A stretch of 36,287 nt of DNA from Chara braunii. Taxonomy: Eukaryota; Streptophyta; Charophyceae; Charales; Characeae. The first letter of the stretch is position 1. Every line of letters begins with the position of its first letter. Shown one piece after another: positions 1 through 9,795 of the stretch. A program made the position numbers and the translations under genes. The stretch lies in contig BFEA01000447.1 of NCBI GenBank assembly GCA_003427395.1, positions 1,285,452 to 1,321,738 of the forward strand, written 5' to 3'. Below the pieces are notes generated by a model. It saw only the letters and a list, made by a program, of their open reading frames with translations. It had not been told where the DNA came from and did not search any database.

Positions 1-36
1 TTTTTTTTTTTTTTTTTTTTTAATCAAACCCCTATC

Positions 37-135
37 AGTGCTAGTGATGCTGGTAGGAGCAGACACCACTAGCACCTAGGGAGCTCCATCTATTGGTGGG
101 GAGCATCACCTGCTGGAAAGCGGGTCCAGCGTCCC
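37..135 (-). other. LINE A structured 3' tail (module copy A)
   Basis: Read on the minus strand, positions 135-81 give GGGAC followed by a GCTGGA/TCCAGC hairpin and then a GCTCCCC...GGGGAGC-type hairpin. Positions 74-39 form a third hairpin with arms TGCTAGTG and CACTAGCA and a loop containing TGCTCCTACCA. The poly(A) tail follows directly. The same three-hairpin arrangement precedes the poly(A) of LINE C at 35.7 kb with different stem bases. In stringent-type LINEs a 3' stem-loop is bound by the element's own reverse transcriptase; that role here is inferred. Confidence 0.75.
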
Positions 136-150
136 ATATACACAATGAGT

Positions 151-524
151 GAAATCATACCAAGAAAAGTCTGCGGAGGGTTCCTGCCAGCATTGATTAC
201 CCTGGCACCCAGGGGATTAACTGAGCAGGAAGTTAGACAAAAAAACCAACTTCAGCACTGATCTAACCTTCTACCAGCATACCAGACCCTTCATATGGAT
301 GTTGGGATCCAGAAAAGTGAACAACAAGCATAACCACGAAATCATACCAAGAAAAGTCTGCGGAGGGTTCCTGCCAGCATTGATTACCCTGGCACCCAGG
401 GGATTAACTGAGCAGGAATTTACACAAAAAAACCAACTTCAGCCCTGAGCTAACCTTCTACCAGCATACCAGACCCTTCATATGGATGTTGAGATCCAGA
501 AAAGTGAACAACAAGCATAACCAC
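151..524 (-). repeat. 187-bp tandem duplication in the LINE A 3' UTR
   Basis: Two head-to-tail copies, 151-337 and 338-524, begin with GAAATCATACCAAGAAAAGT and differ at only a few bases (for example AAGTTAGAC versus AATTTACAC). Each holds the core CCAGCATTGATTACCCTGGC, which is also found near 16.3 kb and 19.8 kb beside other tail copies. High identity between units suggests a recent duplication, or a length variant carried by this LINE subfamily. Confidence 0.9.
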
Positions 525-573
525 AGGTGTGCAACGGCAAGCTGAAAAAGAAGACTCTCTGGCCGCCCGCCGT

Positions 574-3500
574 TTACACTCCCAAGTACCATTGAGATTC
601 CACCAGTGAGTGCGCAGGCGGTGGGAAGGGATCAGGGAACTCTGAGAGTGGACGCAGCGGAATAGCTGGATCAATCTTGGTCCACTCATGAAACCGTAGG
701 CGGTAATCCCTTCCGAGACCTCCTTGATCCCCCCCCTCCCCCCCCTTCCATTGCATATCCGCAATCCAACCCCCTTGTTCCCCCCCCAGCCAGTCCATGC
801 TAAATTGTTGTATCCGCATTCTGATTTCTGTTTTTGAGTGTAAAAAGGCAAGTTTCTCCTTCACCCCTTCCCATTGAATGGTGAGGTCCGCTTGGACTTG
901 TTGTTTGATTGCTTCTATAAAGGGGGCACCTTCTAGGCGAACTCCTTCCCTCTCAAAAATACACCTTCTCCACCAAATTGCCCAGAAGATTGCCCTACGG
1001 CCTATTGTAAACATATTCCTTTCGAACGTACTCGCCTGCTGCGGTCACCATGTTTCACATAGGACCGACTCCCAATCCCATGGCCAGGGGGTGGTGGTGG
1101 CCATTTGCCTCCACACCCGATCCCACCATCTCCATACCCAGATTGAGCCCGGGCACTGGAGAAAAATATGCTCTATTGTTTCCGGCCATCTCCTCGACGG
1201 GAATGATGCTACACAGAGTTTGCACCATGGGAGGGCCAGACCTTTCTGCTCCAGGGACGTGCGGTCTATCAGCCAGTCATTTGTTGGTAGGCAGCGGTGT
1301 TCCACTTGCTATTGCAGTGAGGTCACCTTGGCTGGCGATGACTTGCTGATTTTGAACCATTTGACCGAGCGCAGGGCGCTTCTATCCAGATTTAGATGTC
1401 TCATCCACCGCTCTGTCACGACGTCCTTCAGGTTCATCCTTGGCCGCAACAGGCGGTACGCTCCTTTCACTGTTAATAAGTGAAGTTGCAGTCTGCCCTT
1501 TTCCCCCCTACCCAGTCCTGTTGACCAGACCCAGGTGTCCGGATCAAAGGCCAGATGTGCAATTGGTTCCGCAGGCCTGTATGCCCTCCAGCGGTCTTTT
1601 TCCTTGAGCACTCTTATCCGGAACACCTCATTCCCTTTGAGCCATCTCATTTCTTCTGGTGCCGTCCTAACCAATCTGTTATTGCTGCTAATGTCAAACA
1701 GGCTCACCAAGACATTCTTTTCTGGACTTTTCGGGTGAGAGACTACCACACTTCCAACCTGATCGTCGCACCCCCGGATCCCAACCCAATCTCCCTCGGC
1801 CAAAACTGGGCCATTTCTCAATATCCTTATCCAATCCAGAGGTATGACAGAGGTGATTTTGTCTAGGGCCTCCCTCACATTGTGGCAATACCGCAATCAC
1901 TCCCTAAGCCCTTCCTCTGTTACCCAATTCTTAGCCTCTTGATCCCAAATATCACCTACTCTGAGGATCCCCCGATTCACCCACCCTTTCCAGGGGGTTG
2001 CAGTGCAGAGAAAAACCCTACCTTGGTCTGTGATCCATCGGTTTCCGAACAGCGGCTGCCTGTAAACCTCTTCCCACCTCTGTGGTGCGACCTTGTCCGG
2101 GAGCGGCAGTTCCCGCCATACCTTAAGAAGTGTAGGCCAAAATGCATCATTCTTGATGTCCCCTCTGGCCGCTGACCTATCAGATCCCTGTTCTCTATCC
2201 AACCTTACTGATTTCTTTGGTATGGTCCAATACCTGTCCTCCAACCAACCTATTGGATCTGTCCCTTCCGGGGTAAGGGGGGCCAGCCTTCGAATCTGCT
2301 GCAGGGCCAAGGCCCGCCATGGTGCATGTATGTCGAACAACAGACTCTTGACCCATTGTAGGGCCAGTGCCTTAACCTGTATAGTGGGGTCTAGAATCCC
2401 TAGTCCCCCTTTCGCCTTTGGTTGGATGAGTGCTCGCCATGCAACCCTGCTGATCACATTTTGACACTCGTGGTCACCTCTCCAGAGGAAGGCCGTGATC
2501 CGCCTCTGCAGGGGCCGCAAGGCCGCTTTACTGAGCGCCCAAATGGCCGATTTGTACCAGAAGGATGCCAGCACCATATTATTGATAACGAGGGCTCTGA
2601 CTATCAAGGATGTTGGTTTGTCCTGCCACCTCTCCAATTTTTCCAACACCGGTTGGGTTAGCCATTCATCGTTCGTGGGGGGGCGGCCTTTCGCTGAAAT
2701 CTGAACCCCTAGAACTCTAATAGGGGAATTAAGTGGTACCCATCTAATCTGAGGGGCCTCCGGGGGTCTGCACCCTTGATAGTGAATCCACCATCCCTCT
2801 GTTTTGTTCCCCTAGCTTACCCTCATGTCCGATAGCCCACAAAAACGGTTCATCAGTCCTTGAATTTCCATCATGTTCTCAGGGGACGCATTAACCATAA
2901 TCGTAAGATCATCCGCAAACAGCGAGCAGACCGGGACTGCCTCCTCGGGGATAGAGGTAGCCTTGATTCGGTGGATATTCTTATGTGTTCTCTGATTTGC
3001 AGAGAGTGCCTCCATAATTATAACAAAGCGGAAGGGCGCAATCGGGTCCCCTTGGCGCACTGAGCGCTCCAGTTGTATCGGTGGGGACAACCTGTCATTA
3101 ATCTGCACCCTTGTTGTGGCACTCTGGTGGAGGATGCCTATCCACCGTCTAAAGACAGGACCAAAATTAAGCTTTTCCAGACACTTGTCCAAAAACAGCC
3201 AATCAACGTGGTCATACGCTTTTTCAAAGTCAATAAAAATTATGGTCGCGTTGTGTTTAGGTTGTCGTGATAACTTGATTACTTCATTTATCAGAAGAAT
3301 GTTATTTTGAATTTTCCTTCCTTGAATAAAGCCTGTCTATGATGGATGAATGATATCCTCCATCACCCGGATCATTCGGTTCGCTAGGGCTTTCGCCACC
3401 ATTTTATACACCACTGTCAGTAGGGTAATCGGTCGATAGTTCCTAATATTGCTCTTGGCGCCCTTTTTGTGTAGCAGGGAGAGTACCCCTTGACCCACTA

Positions 3501-4690
3501 CTTCACCCATTTTTCCGGACCCCCAAACCGCCTCATAGTAATCCATCAGATCTTGGGATAGGGGGCCCCACATGGACTCCCAAAATTCCTTTGGAAGCCC
3601 ATCAATACCGGGCGTTTTCTCCTCCTCCATCAACAGGAGTGTTGTCCAAATTTCTTCTTTTGCCAGGGGTCTTTCCAATAATTTCTGGAGCGGCTCTAAA
3701 AAGTTTTCTATTTCCTTCTCCCTGTGATCCTTCGGCCGAGCCTTACATCTTGATGTGAAAAGCTCTTGGAAGAACTGTCGTGCAATGTATACACACTGCG
3801 GGGTAGAGGTGGCCAACGAGTTTTGTTCCCGGTTGGGGTCGGCCAAGCCTTCTATGGCAGTTCTACTCGTTCTTGTCCTTGCGAGAGCAAAAAAGCGGGA
3901 GTCCATCGATCCTTTTGTTCGATATCTTCGTAGTTTTCCCCGGATGCGTGCACCTTGCCACCTGTGTTCCATACTAGCCACCAGTTGCGCTTCAAGAGAT
4001 TGTATTGCCTCTGCTAGGTTCGTTGTTTCATTGGGATCCGCTTCCTCTTGCTGCTTTAGTTGGTTTAGCTGGTTCTGAAGGGACATTTCTGTAAAATGTC
4101 TTTGTGCGGCTACTACTTTTGACCACTCATTGCATTTCTTTGCCACATATACGAGACCATTATTGAACCATTGAACATCATCGCAGATGAACTGCCTATG
4201 ACACTGCCAGTCTGACCATGCATCCATGATGTACGTGCGGAATTCAGGTGTACGTAACAAAGATGTATTTAACTTGTAAAACCCTGGCCCCTGGTCAGGC
4301 TTTTTTCTGAACGTCAAAATACACACACAATGCGTGATGTAAGCCTGGGTATGGGCTCTGCGGGAAGATTTCTGCGATTTGTAACGCCCCTTCCAGATCC
4401 TCCGAGATAAGGATCATATCAATGCGAGATCGGGAAATTCTTTCCGGCCCATTTTTTCAGAAACACGAAAAGGCTCGTCTGGTCGGGAACAACATACGGA
4501 AGGCGTCATATATGCACAAGGATGTGCAGAGATTCGAAATAATTTGCTCGTCCGTTTCCACATACACCGGGCACGATGTGGGGATTTTCCATCTATCCAA
4601 CCACCGGTCCGGAGCTGCATTAAAATCCCCTGCGAGGATGACTTCTCTTCTGATTTTCATTGGCTGGCAGACCCTATTCCGCTGATATCT
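574..4690 (-). pseudogene. LINE A ORF2 pseudogene (endonuclease end, reverse transcriptase, zf-RVT, C-terminal tail)
   Basis: The intact protein would nick target DNA and copy LINE RNA at the nick. Visible motifs on the minus strand are AGDFNAAPDR of the endonuclease near 4640, TPGIDGLPKEFW and NYRPITLL of the RT fingers inside 4326-3337, RSVRQGDPIAPF near 3060, and the catalytic FADD box at 2908-2919. IEHRCLPTNDWLIDRTSLEQ, then a CKLC pair followed by IEHIFLQCPGS with the HX4C half, mark zf-RVT at 1305-1045. The protein ends with DWTKIDPAIPLRPLSEFPDP before 574. Frameshifts separate 4708-4457, 4326-3337, 3192-2812, 2649-1897, 1896-1309, 1305-1045 and 1014-574. The long plus-strand ORFs across this stretch are antisense shadows. 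Confidence 0.9.
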
Positions 4691-5430
4691 ACATTGTTTT
4701 TCCATCAACCTTCATCCATCTCTATTAGCGCTGCTGATCCCATAATATATGTTTCTGAATCTTTTTCATAGTGACTTCAGCATCATTAACAGTCTTGGAA
4801 AATTTTCACCAATACATAAAATTCTCTCACTAGTTTGTACTCTCTTTTTCCTAGTTTCAATAACCAATAATTTTTCATACTCAGCAATCTTTGCGTATTA
4901 CACATCCTTAATTACATCTATTAGTCGATTTTCGTTACATGAGTTTCAAAACATAATGGTTTTGTTTCCCAATTTACATGATTACTATGGTGTTATGACA
5001 ATTTCTACCACCTTTATAAGTTCTTATTCTTCTCTCATACATAAGTTTTCAATTAGTTTGTCCAGATGTTACTCGTGATCATGATGGTCATCTCAAAGCT
5101 CCTCGTGAATTGGTTTGATATCTTCATCTTGATTTCCGTTGAGGTTGGACGTGGCTTTTTGCGAATCATCCGTGAAATATGCTACAATGATTTCTCTTGT
5201 TAGGGTTGAGAGTGAGTTAACCCAGCTTGGTTCCCCTTGTTTGGGGCGCAAGGGTTGTAGCCTTGTAGGTGAATGCCAGTTTGATCCTTCATTTGGTTGA
5301 TGGGAAGAGGAGGATGATTCCAGAAAGGTGCGGGGTGCTGTTAAATGGATGTGGTGACACTGGTGAGAATTGGGTTTTGCTTCGGACACTAGCAGAGGAA
5401 GGTTGACGTTTTTCACAGGATTCCTTTCAT
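4691..5430. other. AT-rich stretch without recognised genes
   Basis: About 4.7-5.1 kb is distinctly AT-rich and unlike the neighbouring LINE. It has open frames on the plus strand (for example 4749-5078), but they are low in sequence complexity and show no motif. I see no promoter, RNA gene or repeat that I can name here. Confidence 0.5.
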
Positions 5431-5434
5431 CCCT

Positions 5435-5615
5435 TGATCAGGCGAAGTGGGATGTGGATGGTAGTTGAAGGGGTACATTGCGTTCTGAATGTGCGGGGCG
5501 ACTATCAGAATGGCGTTGGGGCACAACAACAATAGAGATGGTGGCTCTATTGTGACAAGTCTGCATATGGGGGGTTGGGTTCAGGTGGTGGCAGGGAAAT
5601 CATTGTTCTCTGAAA
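5435..5615 (+). repeat. Dispersed repeat, copy 1 (partner at 14.1 kb)
   Basis: This stretch shares a run of diverged matches in the same order with 14105-14305: GAAGTGGG/TAAGTGGGG, CATTGCGTTCTGA/CATTGCGTCCTGA, then AGAGATGGTGGC/AGAGGTGGTGGC followed by TTGTGACAAGTCT/TTGTGATAAGTCT. It is an unclassified dispersed repeat. No coding sense is evident. Confidence 0.5.
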
Positions 5616-5697
5616 AATTGTGAAAATTGATGATCCATAATTGCAAATCCAGAGCAACAGGACACGGAGGGAAGAAACTGCATACGAGGCCGAAGAA

Positions 5698-6268
5698 CAC
5701 TAAGAGGTGGACCCCACCGCCCAAAGTCTGGAAAAGGCAGTTTCCGTGGTAAAGCGACGCGAAAGTCCTGGAAGGTTTCGGAAAAGAAAAGACTGGACCC
5801 CACCGAAGTGCCTCTTTTCTAGAATTTTGGAAGAGTTCTTCCAGACTTTCGGACCAGTTTGGTTGCGCCGTCGAAGCCCGGGTAGGCCGTGGTGGACCTG
5901 CGGGGTGGGCGCTGACGGGTCATGGGTGGCATTGCGCCCGTCCGACCTTCGGCTGGGTAGCACCGTGCAAACACAAAATGGACCTGCGCGATCTTCCAAG
6001 TCTGGAAGACGTAGGGGGATGCCCCCCCCCTACCCCTTGCGTTTGCCACAAAATTTCGGCGAGGCTGACGTGGATCGGTCGTTTTCCACCCGGAAAAGGA
6101 CTTGGAAACTCGCTCCTCTTTCCCACGCGCCACTTTTCCGGGCGGTGGGGTCTGGGAAATACAAAAAAAAGGACTTCCAGACACTTTTCCAGAGGCTGTG
6201 GGGTCCGAGAAAACACCAGGCGGAAGAGTTCTTCCGAGATTTTCCCCAGTGGGGTCCACCTCTAAGGT
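5698..6268. mobile_element. GGACCCC-type inverted-repeat element, copy 1
   Basis: The ends carry a perfect 15-bp inverted repeat, AGAGGTGGACCCCAC at 5703-5717 and its complement at 6249-6263, with weaker similarity just outside (CACTA versus CACCTT). The interior is filled with degenerate copies of a phrase around TTCCGG, GGAAAAG and GGACCCCACC in both orientations. That explains the long overlapping open frames on both strands, which I do not regard as genes. Size and structure suit a non-autonomous TIR DNA element. A second, larger member lies at 15449-16514. No clear target-site duplication was seen, so the superfamily is open. Confidence 0.55.
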
Positions 6269-6304
6269 GCCAAGAAGGTCGCACGAAAACGGGGGATATT
6301 ANNN

Positions 6305-6425
6305 TNTNTTTTTTTTTTTTTTTTTTTTTTTTTACGGGGCCCGGTGCCCAAGGCTGATATTTCCAAAGATAGCATCGAGGNCGGGGNCCTCACAATCTAC
6401 CCGGATGTGACAATGCCTGGGAGCC
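6305..6425 (-). mobile_element. Tail-only copy of the LINE B 3' end
   Basis: Read on the minus strand this ends with ATATCAGCCTTGGGCACC, GGGCCCC and a poly(A) of about 25 (poly-T at 6309-6333). The same end, preceded by the same TCCGGGTAGA.TGTGAGG phrase, occurs before the LINE B poly(A) at 13513-13590. It is therefore a strongly 5'-truncated insertion of the LINE B family, or a SINE sharing that tail. Ns at 6302-6308, 6381 and 6387 show poor sequence quality around the homopolymer. Confidence 0.75.
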
Positions 6426-6642
6426 TTACCCAGTTTCGTTTTTTACGAGACCCAAAGGGACCCGGGATCCAACTAAAAATGTCAAAATATAATGAGAAAG
6501 ATGTCTGTCTCTTCAGCATTTTAATAGCCGCCAGATCTAACATGACATTGGAAGCAGAAATGCTATCTAAAAACCAATAGTGCGAGCCAGGAAAAGAGAC
6601 CAACTTTTGGAAACAGAAAACGCAAAGAAAAGAAAACAGAAA

Positions 6643-7045
6643 GGGCCTCGCCACACCAATGTCGAAAACTGCATTTTCGACATTTTCTCCTCGCCACACA
6701 GCATGTCGAAATCCGATATGCGAAAAAAATTCAGGAGCTGTCAGGGAAAGGGTTTCGACACCTCCTCTCGAGAAGGGCTCGTTTCCACTTCAGGCCTGCA
6801 ACTTGGACATTTTCAATAGTCCTTGGATGGGATGTCGAATTCTTTCCCGAATGTCGAAAAAGAGAACTCACCAACGCTTGTCCTATCTTCACCCCAGTTT
6901 GTCTCTTTTGTGCATAGGACTTGTGAGTTCTTCACTTCGACATGCCGTGTGGCAAAGCGGGTTTTTCTGTCGAAAGAGGGAATGCCGAAAATTTCCTGAC
7001 ATATGTCCAATTTCGTGATGTTTCCACATTGGTGTGGCGAGGCCC
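6643..7045. mobile_element. TIR element (MITE) with TCGA-rich interior, copy 1
   Basis: A perfect 20-bp terminal inverted repeat, GGGCCTCGCCACACCAATGT at 6643-6662, has its complement at 7026-7045. The flanks are AAA at left and TAA at right, compatible with one mutated copy of a 3-bp TAA duplication. The interior repeats the words TGTCGAAA and TTTCGACA many times in both orientations, giving a highly folded sequence with no transposase. The related element at 18006-18333 has clean TAA flanks. A 3-bp TWA duplication is typical of PIF/Harbinger (Tourist-like) elements, so that superfamily is the working guess. Confidence 0.75.
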
Positions 7046-7537
7046 TAAGGGGCAAGTAACCCTGTGTCACACCTGTAGTTCATAATGGGCAAAAAAAGTT
7101 AAAAAACACAGTTCGGCATGTCCCTGTCCTTCCCAGTTCATAAAGGCAGAAAAAACGTCTGGCGGCACTCTCGACATATGGCTAGTTAAAAATTGGCAGT
7201 TTTGTCTTTTTCAGGACCCATTCCTTCCCGGGTACTGGGGCCGTCCATTTCAGTTGGGATAAAGGGTCGGGCGACAAAGTAGCATCTGCCGGGGATAAAG
7301 TCCCACATGTAGCGTAGAGTATGTGGACATGTTTGTGGAGATGTGGGATTCAGGAAACTCTACGTCATTTCTGCACAGACACGTCCAGATTCGAGCATTG
7401 AGAAAAGGCAAGGCCATTGTGGGACTCTGCACCCTGCCCTGTGGAGCTCGCGCAGAGAGGTTGCAAATTCCGTTACAAGTGGAGTCCCGGTGGACCGCGC
7501 AGGCGAATTAAAAACTAGGTGTGGGCGCGAATTTGTC

Positions 7538-7540
<3 letters not shown>

Positions 7541-7625
<85 letters not shown>

Positions 7626-7626
7626 N

Positions 7627-7684
<58 letters not shown>

Positions 7685-7690
7685 GAGAGA
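7541..7690. repeat. (GA)n microsatellite
   Basis: About 150 bp of nearly pure GA, with one N at 7626. Open frames through it encode only Arg-Glu or Ser-Leu repeats and are not genes. Confidence 0.97.
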
Positions 7691-7711
7691 AGCATGACCA
7701 CGAGGTCACAC

Positions 7712-7714
<3 letters not shown>

Positions 7715-7749
<35 letters not shown>
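7715..7749. repeat. (TG)n microsatellite
   Basis: A pure TG tract of about 35 bp, followed by a short GAGAGA run. It lies 25 bp from the GA tract. Confidence 0.97.
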
Positions 7750-7750
<1 letters not shown>

Positions 7751-8865
7751 GAGAGAGAGAGAGACTGTACTGGCCCGGAAAAATAGCTTGCATACATTCA
7801 TTATCAGTGTGCATTATGTTCGGGGGAGGACTTTCCCCCCTGATAATGGTAGTATGCACACTATCTTTTGGGTCCGATACAGGCAAAATGAGCGTCGTCG
7901 GAGAATTCCGGCGGAGGGGCACGGTGACGGGCGCTCGGTAGCACTCTGCAACGCGCTATCGGCGGTAGTACTGTCGGCGGTAGTACTGTCGGCGCTCTCT
8001 CATCATTCCCCTGCAGTCCCTGTGCGGGAATGAGTCGACCACCACCTCGCGTCAACTTGTTGACGCCAACCATAGCCAAGCGCGTGGGAGGTATAGGAGT
8101 CAATTGAGAGTCCTCAGGGGTCACCACAACACTATGTGAATGATGTGAATTGAAGAGCGCCTCGGCGCCCGTCTGGGTGACAACGGATGGAGCGAAATGG
8201 AGTATACCCGAAGTAGGGTTGGTGAGGCTTGAAGAGGGCGTGTTGGAGACTGTCGGAGATTTCACACCAAGAAGCCTCGGCGGCGAGTCAACACTGCAGA
8301 GCAGCAGAGTATGATGATCTGCACGGAACATGCCACCTACAGCCTTAAGGAGGAAAGTGGGAGAGATGCCCCTACGGCGGCAGCGAGAGATCTGTCGATC
8401 TCTCAACTCGTCTTCGAGGAAGGGACTGGTGACCCGGGGGCTGAGTCATGCACCTTCCGAAGGAAGACGATTTTAGTCTTCGGTGGATCGGAGCTGGACA
8501 TCGCAGTGGGTTAGGCGCCAACAACAGGGGAGTGTTAATTGGCGTGGGAGATCAATATAAGTTGGTGGCAAGTGCGGGATCCTCTTCCCAGTGGTAAAAC
8601 TCCTCCCTCACATATCTCTGCTTGGCATGTTACACTGTCCTTGCGTGGTAACTTGAGCCTCAAATAGGTTTTGTGACAACGGACCACTTCACCCGCCTCC
8701 TTTTTCGAACGAATAGCCGACCCCTTGGTGTTCAGTTTTACGTCAGCGTGGCGCACGGTAATAAACAGAACGCTCTAACCCTTTAATTGGCAATCTGGTT
8801 ACAAGTGGAAGCCTTCGACGCACCTCTTCGTACGACAGGGCACGGATTCAAGTAGGTATTCACCC
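7750..8865. other. Unassigned stretch with small repeats; possible LTR remnant
   Basis: GTGCATTATGTTCGGGGGAG at 7809 and GATACAGGCAAAATGAG at 7874 are diverged echoes of the fold-back element at 21.1 kb. A 15-bp unit TCGGCGGTAGTACTG is repeated at 7961-7990. Further right, a purine run ACAACAGGGGAG (8521-8532) is followed by TG, and TTTAATTGGCA ends near 8792 before GGTTACAAGTGG. This could be the outline of a 260-bp LTR, but no second LTR, target-site duplication or coding domain supports it. No gene is recognised. Confidence 0.35.
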
Positions 8866-8931
8866 GTCGTGGATTTTGATAACGGATTGACTCTTCTTAC
8901 TTACCTGGTGGTGTGCGTGAATCACAAGATG

Positions 8932-9438
8932 AATCCGCCCCCCAACCCGGAAGAGGAACGAATCAGGGAGATGGTCCAAAAATGCATTGAGGATGGAATC
9001 TTCCCTGAAGAATCGGACCACGGGACATGTGTGGTGGAGGGTCGGACGGCGAAAATCACGCTTAACTCAAGAGTGGATGATGTGGTGGTGAAATGGTTAA
9101 AAAAAAGGACAATCGTCGTCATCTTTCAAGGGGATTCAAAAAAACTGCCAAATAAGTTAAAGGAAATGTTAATCCGTATTTATGAGGATGGATGGTATGC
9201 TAATCCTAACTTCAACCCTTCGTTGAAACGAGGTAGGATTAAATTTGAGGGTGCCAATGTCTTCTCATATGTGGCCACTACAAAAAATATTGTTGAATTT
9301 ATGATCCAAAAAGGATCTGACACGATCGTGTTCAGAGACCCTAACACTCAGGGCAACTCTGATACCCGTTATCCGGTTCATTTTCGAAAGTGGTCCACAA
9401 AGAAAAAATTGGACAACCTCCGACTGTGTGATAAAACC
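8932..9438 (+). pseudogene. LINE ORF1 N-terminal fragment (DUF4283-like)
   Basis: An open stretch reads from MNPPPNPEEERIREMVQKC to about NLRLCDKT. The pattern IKFEGANVFSYV, then a hydrophobic segment ending YPVHFRKWSTKKKLDNLR, resembles the DUF4283-type domain that precedes the zinc knuckle in plant LINE ORF1 proteins, which coat the element RNA. The frame runs on to 9564, but the following residues are antisense to an ORF1 piece on the other strand, so the true fragment stops near 9438. It is a relic: no knuckle follows in this orientation. The start is set by the first Met after the LTR-like region. Homology is by pattern only. Confidence 0.5.
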
Positions 9439-9630
9439 ATTTGTATTTCTCGCACCAATCCGTGGCCTGAGACACAAACTTCAATTTTAACACTTCCCCA
9501 TCTTTCTCGAATTCAAGCTTGTCCTTCCACGTCTGCCTTGCCTCAAGGGCAAGGTCCATTTTGACGTTCATCAAACGGGGAAAGTGATTATCCTTCTGGG
9601 GTGGATGCATTTTGACGATCTTGGCCATGA
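9410..9630 (-). pseudogene. Inverted ORF1 fragment ending in a damaged CCHC knuckle
   Basis: The minus strand reads MAKIVKMHPPQKDNHFPRLM, then a segment of about 35 residues, then WCEKYKWFYHTVGGCP. The last part fits a CX2CX4HX4C zinc knuckle whose second cysteine is replaced by tyrosine. In plant LINE ORF1 and related gag-like proteins this domain follows the DUF4283-like domain. Here that preceding domain lies on the opposite strand (8932-9438), so the two halves face each other. A local inversion of the downstream half is the simplest reading. A poly-A-like run and an inserted tail module lie directly upstream. Confidence 0.55.
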
Positions 9631-9795
9631 ATTTTTTTTTATTTTTTTTTTTAAAATGGGACGTTGCCCGGTTTCCAGCAGGTGCCGCTCCCCACCAATA
9701 GATGGAGCAGCCCAATAGATAAGCCCTCAATCCGGACAATTCTCTTACCATCGCCAGGATGGAGGGCTTACACAGGGGTTTGGCCATGAAATTTT
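9622..9795 (+). mobile_element. Stand-alone insertion of the tail module (copy B) with target-site duplication
   Basis: The module (9658-9713) and a following hairpin with perfect arms AAGCCCTC/GAGGGCTT (9721-9769) make a unit of about 120 bp. It is bracketed by direct repeats TGGCCATGAATTTT (9622-9635) and TGGCCATGAAATTTT (9781-9795), a likely target-site duplication. A T-rich run at 9632-9652 lies on the left. That is the wrong side for a poly(A) tail if the module is read as in LINE C, so either the unit inserted in the other orientation or the run grew from the duplicated TTTT. No LINE coding sequence is attached, which suggests a small SINE-like element. Confidence 0.65.

Larger units (their letters stand above)
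1..4690 (-). mobile_element. LINE A: 5'-truncated, degenerate plant L1-type non-LTR retrotransposon
   Basis: On the minus strand this reads, in order, the end of an APE-type endonuclease (about 4690-4414), reverse transcriptase (4326-2812), a long connector (2649-1309), a zf-RVT zinc region (1305-1045), a conserved C-terminal tail (1014-574), a 3' UTR with a duplicated unit, a structured tail (135-37) and poly(A), seen as 21 T at 1-21. The coding frame is broken into seven open pieces, so it is dead. Similarity to the other LINEs stops near 4690, just upstream of the AGDFNAAPDR endonuclease motif. The copy is therefore 5'-truncated, or its upstream part is beyond recognition. Because the poly-T begins at base 1, the target-site duplication at the 3' side lies outside the window. 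Family assignment rests on domain order and motifs. Confidence 0.9.

Noticed and set aside
4749-5078. Plus-strand ORF with a membrane-protein look
   Set aside because: It is AT-rich with Phe/Ile/Ser bias, no motif and no supporting context.
5707-6357. Overlapping ORFs on both strands in the GGACCCC element
   Set aside because: They are a by-product of two-orientation subrepeats with few stops; no domain is seen.
7343-7941. Long open frames across the GA/TG tract
   Set aside because: They encode only dipeptide repeats created by the microsatellite.
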